Shown piece by piece: positions 7,475 to 13,580 of a DNA stretch of 64,000 nt (positions are counted from its first letter, which is position 1; each line of letters opens with the position of its first letter). The notes beneath the pieces were generated by a model that saw nothing but the letters and a program-made list of their open reading frames with translations, searched no databases and was not told the DNA's origin. Position numbers and translations under genes: made by a program. The stretch is from Anaerotignum neopropionicum. GTDB taxonomy: Bacteria > Bacillota > Clostridia > Lachnospirales > Anaerotignaceae. The stretch lies in NCBI RefSeq assembly GCF_001571775.1, contig NZ_LRVM01000012.1, forward strand, positions 1-64,000. The letters are read 5' to 3'.

Positions 7475-7648
7475 ATGCAGAAATTTTCTAATATGTACGA
7501 ATTGTTTAAAAACGATTCAAACGCGAAACACTACTTTGATAAACTACCCGATTATGTGCGCGAGCAAATAAGCTCTCGGGCAAATGGCGTTAACTCTTTT
7601 GAAAGCCTAAAAGATTATGCGGAAAACCTACTTCGTGGAGATGACTAA
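7475..7648 (+). CDS. Small conserved-type protein, 57 residues (element cargo)
   Basis: The product starts MQKFSNMYELFKNDSNAKHY, continues FDKLPDYVREQISSRANGVN and ends SFESLKDYAENLLRGDD. The LPDYVREQI...SFESL.DYAENL pattern resembles short uncharacterised proteins found on many clostridial chromosomes; this is from memory, not a search. The AGAGGTGATAAA ribosome site fixes the ATG. Translation ends 2 bp before a strong terminator. It is too short for routine gene callers, but the codon use, ribosome site and terminator agree. Confidence 0.65.
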   Translation: MQKFSNMYELFKNDSNAKHYFDKLPDYVREQISSRANGVNSFESLKDYAENLLRGDD

Positions 7649-7650
7649 TT

Positions 7651-7672
7651 AAGGAGCTTCGGCTCCTTTTTT
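7651..7672 (+). terminator. Intrinsic terminator of the two-gene small-protein unit
   Basis: AAGGAGC, a TTCG loop, GCTCCTT and a run of T residues form a strong rho-independent terminator directly after the 57-residue protein. Confidence 0.92.
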
Positions 7673-7751
7673 ACTGTTGGGTATTCCCGTTGCTTTCATA
7701 AAAATATCTTTTCTTATCAATAGACTTGTTCGGCATATAGGACTTGGCCCA

Positions 7752-7946
7752 TTATTCGATACCTATATCAGCTTCCGTCAGGTCAAAAAATTCCAATTCA
7801 TAGCCCTCTACCCTTGCAGCAGCCTGCAAACCTCTTCGATTTAAGCGAATTCCTAGCTCCATTTTTTCATCTGATGACAATGTATTATAAGGTACTGTTT
7901 TATCTTTCATGCAAACGTATATATTGACTTTAAGTGGTTTTTGCAT
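7752..7946 (-). CDS. 64-residue protein divergent from the recombinase (possible directionality factor)
   Basis: The product starts MQKPLKVNIYVCMKDKTVPY. It has a basic centre (LGIRLNRRGLQAAARVEGYE) and an acidic tail ending in DLTEADIGIE. AGGAGGTG lies six bases before the ATG at 7946; the frame stays open further upstream without another ribosome site. I cannot assign a family. It is encoded divergently from the serine recombinase, with a 350-bp shared control region. Small basic proteins next to serine recombinases are often recombination directionality factors, as SprB is for SprA in Bacillus. That is an inference from position and size only. Confidence 0.6.
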   Translation of the reverse strand: MQKPLKVNIYVCMKDKTVPYNTLSSDEKMELGIRLNRRGLQAAARVEGYELEFFDLTEADIGIE

Positions 7947-8199
7947 AGCTAACACCTCCTGTTTCATGGTATGTTCCACAAGAATTGTCCTATGCGAGGA
8001 TTCATTCAAGCAAAGCCTAGGCATTTTTTCCACAATCCATTCTTTTTCATAGCCTTTTTATGGGCTACATAAGAGATACCTTCTGCTGACAGCCATATTG
8101 CGTGTTTGATACAGAAATGACCAAAACAAGCGTTGTTGGCAAGGCAATTATTAAATATTGTAAAATAAAATATCCCCAAACCCCTACCAACAAAATAAA

Positions 8200-8224
8200 T
8201 GTACAACGATCATACCGTTGTACA
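8200..8224. promoter_or_regulatory. 25-bp palindrome upstream of the recombinase (candidate operator)
   Basis: TGTACAACG (8200-8208), a seven-base spacer and CGTTGTACA (8216-8224) form a perfect 9-bp inverted repeat. It lies 73 bp before the recombinase start. Its size and symmetry fit a dimeric DNA-binding protein. No repressor gene is obvious in the element, so the binder is unknown. Confidence 0.65.
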
Positions 8225-8248
8225 CTCCGCCCCAAAAAGCAAATTTTA

Positions 8249-8277
8249 TCATAAGACCGCTTTATTTGCCATACAAA
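8249..8277 (+). promoter_or_regulatory. Possible sigma-E-type promoter of the recombinase
   Basis: TCATAAG (8249-8255), a 14-bp spacer and CATACAAA (8270-8277) partly resemble the sigma-E consensus (-10 CATACANT). Transcription would begin only about 14 nt before the ATG, which is short but leaves AAAGGAGG intact. The match is modest and could be chance in AT-rich DNA. It is recorded because mother-cell expression is exactly what the model predicts. Confidence 0.3.
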
Positions 8278-8297
8278 AAAAATAAAGGAGGTTTTTT

Positions 8298-9761
8298 ATG
8301 GTTATTGCTGCTGCTTATATTCGTGTTTCTACAGATGAACAAACCGAATACTCACCTACTGTACAACTGGAAGATATTCTTTCTTATGCTGAAAAAAATG
8401 GTTTCCTTATCCCTAAAGAATTTATTTTTAAGGATGAAGGGATTTCAGGCCGAAGCGCAGATAAACGCCCCGGCTTTCAAGAAATGATCCGTCAAGCAAG
8501 AAAGAAGCAGAATAAAATCAAATGCATCATTGTCCATAAGTATGACCGTTTTGCCAGAAATAAAGAAGATGCCGTTCTATATAAGGCATTACTCAAAAAA
8601 GACGGTGTAAAAGTAATTTCCGTAAAAGAACCCATTCCACAAGATGATAAATTTGCAGTCATTTATGAATCCATGCTTGAAGCTATGGCTGAATACTATT
8701 CCCTTAATTTAGCAGAAGAAGTAAAAAAAACCATGGCAAAAAAAGCCCAGCTGGGTGAATATCAAGCATCCCCCCCCTTCGGCTACTCCATGAAAAATAA
8801 AATCCTCACCCCCATTGCAGAAGAGGCGGCCATGGTTCGCTTTATTTTTGAGGCTTACGCCTGGGGAAATGAAAGTATGTTTTCCCTTAGCCGACACATG
8901 AATCAAATGGGTTTTCTTACCCATCGCGGCGGAACTTTTGAAAACAGGACAATTCAATATATTTTGAATAACCCCGTTTACAAAGGCTATTCCCGATGGA
9001 CACCAAGCGGGCCAATTTGCAGAGATTTCAGCAACCCCAATTGTGTGATTGCAAAAGGCACTTGGGAACCGTTGGTTTCCGAAGCACTATGGGAAGCCGC
9101 TGCAAATAAAATTACTAAAGAAAAGAAAACTCATTACTCCCACAAGCGCCCGGAAACTGAAGGGAAACATTGGATCAGCAGCATGATTAAGTGTTCCTCC
9201 TGTGGTCGCAGCCTTGTCATTTCTACAAAATATAAAAAAGGGGAAGCGTTTCATTTACAATGTGGTGGCTATAACCATGGACAATGCCCTGTGTCCCATT
9301 CTCTTTCTACAAATCGACTTTTTCCCGCTCTCTTTCAAGCACTGCATGAAGCAGCCATGGGAAAAGGGACGCCGCAAAAGTATCATATACATAGGCTCAA
9401 TTTAGAAATAGATAAAATTCAACCACTGGAACATATGATAAATAAAACAAAAGTAAGAATGACAAAAGCAAAAGAAGCATACCTTATGGGCATTGATACC
9501 TTGGAGGAATACAGTCAAACCAAATTAGCAGTGGAGGCAGAATTGCAACTATTATCAGAAAGATTAAACACAGCAAAGCAGAAACAATGCGAGCCCCTTG
9601 ATTATTCTGCCTTTTCTTCCCAGCTGCTAGATATAATTTCCATACTACAGGATGAAAATGTAAGCATGAGGACTAAAAGAGCCATATTTAAAACGGTTGT
9701 AGAGAAAGTAATTTACAATAAATGCAATGACAGCTTAGAGCTGTTTTTAATTTATGAATGA
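8298..9761 (+). CDS. Large serine recombinase of the cotJC element
   Basis: The 487-residue enzyme has a resolvase catalytic domain (about 1-150) with YIRVSTDEQ carrying Arg9 and nucleophile Ser11, and the KYDRFARN motif with Arg84 and Arg87. A Recombinase domain (about 155-270) follows. Next come a zinc-ribbon using Cys299, Cys302, Cys322 and Cys330, and a coiled-coil insert (about 365-435) of the kind that controls integration versus excision. All key residues are present, so it should be active. AAAGGAGG sits six bases before the ATG. The gene reads toward attR and stops 3 bp before the right inverted arm. It is the obvious enzyme for excising the element and reconstituting cotJC. Confidence 0.96.
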   Translation: MVIAAAYIRVSTDEQTEYSPTVQLEDILSYAEKNGFLIPKEFIFKDEGISGRSADKRPGFQEMIRQARKKQNKIKCIIVHKYDRFARNKEDAVLYKALLKKDGVKVISVKEPIPQDDKFAVIYESMLEAMAEYYSLNLAEEVKKTMAKKAQLGEYQASPPFGYSMKNKILTPIAEEAAMVRFIFEAYAWGNESMFSLSRHMNQMGFLTHRGGTFENRTIQYILNNPVYKGYSRWTPSGPICRDFSNPNCVIAKGTWEPLVSEALWEAAANKITKEKKTHYSHKRPETEGKHWISSMIKCSSCGRSLVISTKYKKGEAFHLQCGGYNHGQCPVSHSLSTNRLFPALFQALHEAAMGKGTPQKYHIHRLNLEIDKIQPLEHMINKTKVRMTKAKEAYLMGIDTLEEYSQTKLAVEAELQLLSERLNTAKQKQCEPLDYSAFSSQLLDIISILQDENVSMRTKRAIFKTVVEKVIYNKCNDSLELFLIYE

Positions 9762-9764
9762 TGG

Positions 9765-9804
9765 TACCCTATTGGAATAAGGGGGACCAGATGGCGAACT
9801 TGGG
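9765..9804. other. attR (right junction of the cotJC element)
   Basis: The element arm TACCCTATTGGAATAA (9765-9780) is followed by GGGGG (9781-9785) and host sequence ACCAGATGGC. The arm is the reverse complement of the left arm at 15 of 16 positions. Joined end to end, the two element ends make a 40-bp imperfect palindrome (attP) whose exact centre is GG. The predicted crossover here is 9784-9785. Confidence 0.85.
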
Positions 9805-10293
9805 GCATCCTTACGCTATCTCAGCCAAAAATTCACAATGGTAACTCCTGAGGCAAAAGCCACCTTAAATGATATTGCAACCGAAGAATTTGCTCATGCA
9901 GAAATGATGGGAACCATTTTCCATCAGTTAACCCAAGGCCTAACCAAGGATCAAATTATCGATTCCGGACTGGATGCATATTATGTAAATCATGGTCTGG
10001 GTGTTTATCCCGTATCCGCAGCAGGCGTTCCCTTTAGTGCTTGTGCATTCCAATCCAAAGGTGATCCTATTACGGATTTATATGAAGATATGGCAGCAGA
10101 GCAAAAAGCCCGCAGCACCTATGAATATCTCATCGATTTAACCGACGACCCTGATGTATTGGCACCCCTTCGTTTCTTACGGGAAAGAGAGGTCGTTCAC
10201 TTCCAGCGTTTCGGTGAAGCATTGGATATCGCACGAGATCATTTAAATCAGCAGCATTATTTCTTTATGAACAAATATGGCTGTAATGACTAA
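9787..10293 (+). CDS. cotJC: CotJC 3' fragment (rest of the interrupted spore-coat gene)
   Basis: Reading in frame from GGG GGA at 9781, the sequence gives GGPDGELGASLRYLSQKFTM and then TPEAKATLNDIATEEFAHAE. It continues to the stop at 10291-10293. This is the main body of CotJC, with the manganese-catalase-type metal ligands in TEEFAHAEMM and REREVVHFQRFGE. On its own it has no ribosome site; the ATG at 9838 is internal. The codons are intact for 170 residues, so selection still maintains the sequence, which argues for regular reconstitution rather than an abandoned gene. Fused to the 5' part it gives 199 residues. Confidence 0.93.
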   Translation, partial: PDGELGASLRYLSQKFTMVTPEAKATLNDIATEEFAHAEMMGTIFHQLTQGLTKDQIIDSGLDAYYVNHGLGVYPVSAAGVPFSACAFQSKGDPITDLYEDMAAEQKARSTYEYLIDLTDDPDVLAPLRFLREREVVHFQRFGEALDIARDHLNQQHYFFMNKYGCND

Positions 10294-10394
10294 AAACACG
10301 TACCCTACACATGGTCAAAATCCCTCTGACCAAGTAAGTCTTGCTGTTTATTGAAATAATCTCCGGTGACCTCCCAAAAATTCTCAATCATATT

Positions 10395-10430
10395 AAAAAG
10401 GTATCCTCAATCAATTAGGATACCTTTTTT
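10395..10430. terminator. Bidirectional terminator between cotJC and lysC
   Basis: AAAAAGGTATCCT, a nine-base loop and AGGATACCTTTTT form a 13-bp stem with A/T runs on both sides. It can end the rightward cotJ operon and the leftward lysC transcript. Confidence 0.9.
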
Positions 10431-10449
10431 ATCAATTGTTTTTTATCAA

Positions 10450-10944
10450 TTAATTCTTTCTCATATTTACAGAAACATTTTTAAACTTATCATGAACTGC
10501 TATCATTGCAGTATCAATATCTTCTTCTGAAATCAAAACGGTAATCTTAATTTCGGATGTAGAAATCATCTGAATATTTACACCAGCGTCATACATTGCT
10601 TCAAAGAACATAGCGGCAACACCGGGGTTTGAAGCCATACCTGCACCTACAATAGATAATTTCGCAACATTGTCATCATGCTGAATGGCTTCTGCTGTTA
10701 ATCTTTCCTTACTGTCTTCCAACGCCTTTAAGGCAATATCCAAATCGTCCTTGCCAATGGTAAAGGAAATATCCTGTCTTCCATCACGACCCGTTGATTG
10801 AAGAATAATATCTACACTAACCTTTTCTTTGGCCATTAATGCAAATACTTCAAAAGCCTTACCAGGCTCGTCCTTAACACCTATGATAGAAATACGGGAT
10901 ACATTTTTATCTGCTGCCACACCGCTAATGAGCATTCTCTCCAT
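10450..10944 (-). CDS. lysC: Aspartokinase beta subunit from an internal in-frame start
   Basis: Inside lysC the minus strand reads AAGGAGG (10959-10953), eight bases, then ATG at 10944, in frame with lysC codon 245. The product would be 164 residues starting MERMLISGVAADKNVSRI and comprising only the two ACT domains. Bacillus subtilis aspartokinase II is known to be an alpha2beta2 enzyme whose beta subunit arises from just such an internal start. The perfect Shine-Dalgarno inside a coding region is the direct evidence. Confidence 0.75.
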   Translation of the reverse strand: MERMLISGVAADKNVSRISIIGVKDEPGKAFEVFALMAKEKVSVDIILQSTGRDGRQDISFTIGKDDLDIALKALEDSKERLTAEAIQHDDNVAKLSIVGAGMASNPGVAAMFFEAMYDAGVNIQMISTSEIKITVLISEEDIDTAMIAVHDKFKNVSVNMRKN

Positions 10945-11676
10945 CTTACATTCCTCCTTCACCTGTGTACCTTCTGCATCTGTCATACTGGAAAGCACTG
11001 ATAACTTTACATTATATTTTTTCGCCACTTCAACGGAGCGACAATGCAGAACCTTCGCCCCTAAAGATGCTAATTCCAGCATCTCATCATAGCTGATTTC
11101 ATCAAGTTTTTGCGCATCCTTCACCACTCTTGGATCCGCAGTATAAACACCGTCAACGTCGGTATAAATTTCGCAAACATCCGCATTTAAAGCGGCTGCC
11201 AAGGCTACCGCAGATGTATCGGAACCACCTCTGCCCAAGGTTGTCATATCTCCAAGGGTATTTACACCTTGAAACCCTGTCACAAGAACAACATTGCCTC
11301 TTTCCAATTCATTTTCGATACGCTCTGTTTGAATTTTACGAATTCTTGCATTGCTATAATTATTTGTTGTTTCAATACCAACCTGCACGCCATTTAATGA
11401 AATAGCTCTGCCACCCAAAGCATTAATTGCCATTGCCATTAACGCAACAGACTGCTGCTCTCCAGTTACCAAAAGCATATCCATTTCCCGCCTGCTTGCT
11501 TTCGGGTTAATTTCCTTTGCCTTCGCAATCAACCCATCCGTCGTTTTTCCCTGGGCAGACAAAACAACAACCAAATCGTTACCTTCCTCTTTTGCTTTCA
11601 AAATTCTTCTGGCAACATTAAAGACTCTCTCTGCATTGGCAACAGAACTGCCGCCATATTTTTGCACAATTAACAT
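10450..11676 (-). CDS. lysC: Aspartokinase (with internal beta-subunit start)
   Basis: The 408-residue protein starts MLIVQKYGGSSVANAERV, with the KxGGxSV kinase signature, and contains the nucleotide-binding TTLGRGGSDTSAVALAAAL. Two C-terminal ACT domains (about 262-400) bind regulatory amino acids. It phosphorylates aspartate, the first step to lysine, threonine and methionine. AGGAGG precedes the ATG. It lies 15 bp after homoserine kinase, so the two are co-transcribed, which suggests a threonine-branch role. An in-frame internal start with a strong ribosome site (10944) is described separately. Confidence 0.95.
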   Translation of the reverse strand: MLIVQKYGGSSVANAERVFNVARRILKAKEEGNDLVVVLSAQGKTTDGLIAKAKEINPKASRREMDMLLVTGEQQSVALMAMAINALGGRAISLNGVQVGIETTNNYSNARIRKIQTERIENELERGNVVLVTGFQGVNTLGDMTTLGRGGSDTSAVALAAALNADVCEIYTDVDGVYTADPRVVKDAQKLDEISYDEMLELASLGAKVLHCRSVEVAKKYNVKLSVLSSMTDAEGTQVKEECKMERMLISGVAADKNVSRISIIGVKDEPGKAFEVFALMAKEKVSVDIILQSTGRDGRQDISFTIGKDDLDIALKALEDSKERLTAEAIQHDDNVAKLSIVGAGMASNPGVAAMFFEAMYDAGVNIQMISTSEIKITVLISEEDIDTAMIAVHDKFKNVSVNMRKN

Positions 11677-11691
11677 CGTTCTTTCCTCCTG

Positions 11692-12594
11692 TTATTCTGT
11701 CTCTACCTTTGCACCCTCTAAATCCGCCTTTAAAAGCGTCAACTGCCAATGGTCGGGAAGGGTTTGCAAATATTCAGACATTTCTTTTTGGAACTGTTCA
11801 GACTGTTCCTTTTTTACCATAGCCATGAGCGTAGAGCCGGCACCACTTAAATAGGAAGCCAAAGCTCCATACTCCTTCGCCTGTTGAAAAATCCGCCCCA
11901 TATTGGGAATCAACTGACTTCTATAGGGTTGATGGATTTTATCCTCCATAGCCATGGACAGATTTTCAAGCTTACCGCTCATCACGGACGCTACTAATAA
12001 AGCCCCTCTGGATACGTTAAACACAACCTCTTTGCGAGAATATCCTTCGGGCAATACCCCTCTGGCCTTGGCTGTGGAAACAGGGAACTCTGGTACCATA
12101 ATAGCAAAAACCAAATCCTCAGGCAAATCAAGGCGCACATGCATCATTTTTTCTTCATCCTGTGCACCAACAACCATACTACCGAAAATAGCAGGGTTGG
12201 AATTGTCGGGGTGCCCCTCAAGCTTTGCAGCCATTTGAGCAAGCTCCTCTTTATCGCAAGGTCTGCCTGCCAATTCATTGGCTGCAATCAAGCCGCCAAC
12301 AATACAAGCCGCACTGCTGCCCAAACCCCTGACCATAGGAATATAATCCTCCTGAATCAGGTGCACTCCTGGCATTGTAAGATCCTTTTGATCATAAAAA
12401 TACTTCATGGTTTGATAAATCAAGTTGCTTTCATCCATGGGGATTTCAATTTCCTGTTTACGCTTTACTTCAATACGCAGTCCTTTTGGTATTTCCTCAA
12501 CCCAAAGATGGTTATATAATTCCAACGCAACACCGATGCAGTCGAAACCTGGCCCCATATTTGCCGATGTCGCAGGAATCCTAATATGTATCAT
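11692..12594 (-). CDS. thrB: Homoserine kinase
   Basis: The 300-residue GHMP-family kinase has the N-terminal strand MIHIRIPATSANMGPGFDCIG, the ATP-binding loop VRGLGSSAACIVGG (about residues 83-96) and the C-terminal ASYLSGAGSTLMA motif. It phosphorylates homoserine in threonine synthesis. The ATG at 12594 has GTGGAGG seven bases upstream; a GTG 15 bases earlier lies within that ribosome site and is rejected. It is followed by lysC with a 15-bp gap. Homoserine dehydrogenase and threonine synthase are not in this window. Confidence 0.93.
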   Translation of the reverse strand: MIHIRIPATSANMGPGFDCIGVALELYNHLWVEEIPKGLRIEVKRKQEIEIPMDESNLIYQTMKYFYDQKDLTMPGVHLIQEDYIPMVRGLGSSAACIVGGLIAANELAGRPCDKEELAQMAAKLEGHPDNSNPAIFGSMVVGAQDEEKMMHVRLDLPEDLVFAIMVPEFPVSTAKARGVLPEGYSRKEVVFNVSRGALLVASVMSGKLENLSMAMEDKIHQPYRSQLIPNMGRIFQQAKEYGALASYLSGAGSTLMAMVKKEQSEQFQKEMSEYLQTLPDHWQLTLLKADLEGAKVETE

Positions 12595-12674
12595 AATGCT
12601 AACCTCCACTTCTTACAACAATTATATATGGTACAAATCAAAAAATTACAATATTTCATTGGAAAAATTGGGCA

Positions 12675-12701
12675 AAACAAAGCTCCCCCAAGAGGAGCCT
12701 T
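12675..12701 (-). terminator. Terminator or attenuator between the ACT regulator and thrB
   Basis: On the minus strand AAGGCTCC, a loop, and GGAGCTT are followed by TGTTTTG. It lies 37 bp after the ACT-domain gene and about 80 bp before the thrB start, so it either ends the regulator transcript or acts in the thrB leader. Confidence 0.6.
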
Positions 12702-12737
12702 AAAAATCAATTTTTTTGATACATGAATCAATAAAAT

Positions 12738-13181
12738 TTATTCTCTACCGATAATCCTCAATGACTGCACTCCTTGCAGCCCTTCAATTCGGTTAATCAA
12801 GCGACTGAATTCCCCCTGCATCACATTTGTTTCAATGGTTATGGTAACATTGGCGATGCCATTAATGGGAATTGTTTGATTAATCGTCAAAATATTTGCA
12901 CCTTCTGTGGCAATACCATTTAAGGCAGCCGACAGCAAGCCGGGAGTATTATCTAGGTTCATAGAAATCGTAACTGTTTTGCCTCTTGTGTTTTCATAAA
13001 GAGGGAAGACAGCATCCCGATATTTATAAAACGCGCTTCGGCTGATCCCCACTTTGCTCACAGCGTCTTGCACCGTTTTTTCTTTTTTACTTTCTAAAAG
13101 GTTTTTGACTTCCATCACCTTTAAAAATATTTCCGGCAATACACTTTTATCCACAATAAAAAAATTTTTATCTTCCTTCAC
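12738..13181 (-). CDS. ACT-domain regulator of the threonine branch (UPF0735, PheB/ThrR-like)
   Basis: The 147-residue protein has an N-terminal helical part with VQDAVSKVGISRSAFYKYRD, which looks like a helix-turn-helix, and a C-terminal ACT domain (about 70-145) containing NTPGLLSAALNGIATEGANI. Its length equals the B. subtilis protein once called PheB, now reported to regulate threonine genes. The start is GTG at 13181, with AGGAGGAG five bases before it; the longer open frame upstream has no better site. It lies just upstream of thrB in the same direction, which fits an amino-acid-sensing regulator of that operon. Confidence 0.85.
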   Translation of the reverse strand: MKEDKNFFIVDKSVLPEIFLKVMEVKNLLESKKEKTVQDAVSKVGISRSAFYKYRDAVFPLYENTRGKTVTISMNLDNTPGLLSAALNGIATEGANILTINQTIPINGIANVTITIETNVMQGEFSRLINRIEGLQGVQSLRIIGRE

Positions 13182-13580
13182 TTTTTCTCCTCCTGTTTTT
13201 TTAGCAAAAACATTTGTTTTCAATACAAGGAATATAACATATTTTATATTACTTTTCAACAGTAACCGCTTAAAATATGCACAACTTTTTTGAAATCTGT
13301 CTTTTGCACAAAAACAAATACCCCTTTGTATCCATACAGTGCAAATTGCTAAAGTATTTTCCTCATTTCATGTTTCATTTTGCCCTTTTTTCTGTTAAAA
13401 TAAATTTTAACCATCTTTACTTAATTATATTTTTAGATAAAGAGAAAGACAATACTTTTCGCAAAGAATTATCAAAAGTATTTTCAACGGATTCACTATT
13501 TTCCTTTGAAGCTTTTGATTAGACAGTGTTTTATATTCTTTGATTTTAATATAAATAAAATTCCCAAAAGGAGCTTTTTA
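13182..13580. other. Intergenic stretch between divergent genes
   Basis: Nearly 400 bp of AT-rich DNA separates the leftward ACT regulator from the rightward pRiA4b-like gene. It must hold two promoters, but I see no consensus pair, no palindrome of note and no credible small gene. Confidence 0.4.

Larger units (their letters stand above)
5345..9785. mobile_element. Skin-like intervening element in cotJC (4,436 bp between repeats), serine recombinase type
   Basis: The element is bounded by GGGGG on both sides (5345-5349 and 9781-9785), so excision removes 4,436 bp and leaves one copy. Just inside are the inverted arms 5353-5368 and 9765-9780. It carries a large serine recombinase whose stop codon is 3 bp from the right arm, a divergent 64-residue protein, an isochorismatase-family hydrolase, a cold-shock protein and three very small proteins. 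There are no capsid, tail, replication or conjugation genes. Excision rebuilds cotJC exactly in frame. The layout parallels the sigK skin elements and the spsM-SPbeta system of Bacillus. Developmental timing is inferred from the host gene, not shown by the sequence. Confidence 0.92.

Noticed and set aside
8006-8206. 66-codon minus-strand frame between the small divergent protein and the palindrome
   Set aside because: It has no Shine-Dalgarno, overlaps the 5' control region and shows no family pattern, although part of it (AEGISYVAHKKAMKK) looks somewhat protein-like.
5345-9785. Cryptic prophage or integrative conjugative element
   Set aside because: No phage structural, replication, lysis, relaxase or type IV secretion genes are present in 4.4 kb.
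5258-10293. Alternative that cotJC is a simple pseudogene
   Set aside because: Both halves are intact, the joint is exact and in frame, and the recombinase and att arms are complete; decay would have left mutations.
13506-13580. Earlier start for the 519-residue protein
   Set aside because: The open frame extends 75 bp upstream, but AAAAGGAG is placed correctly only for the ATG at 13581.
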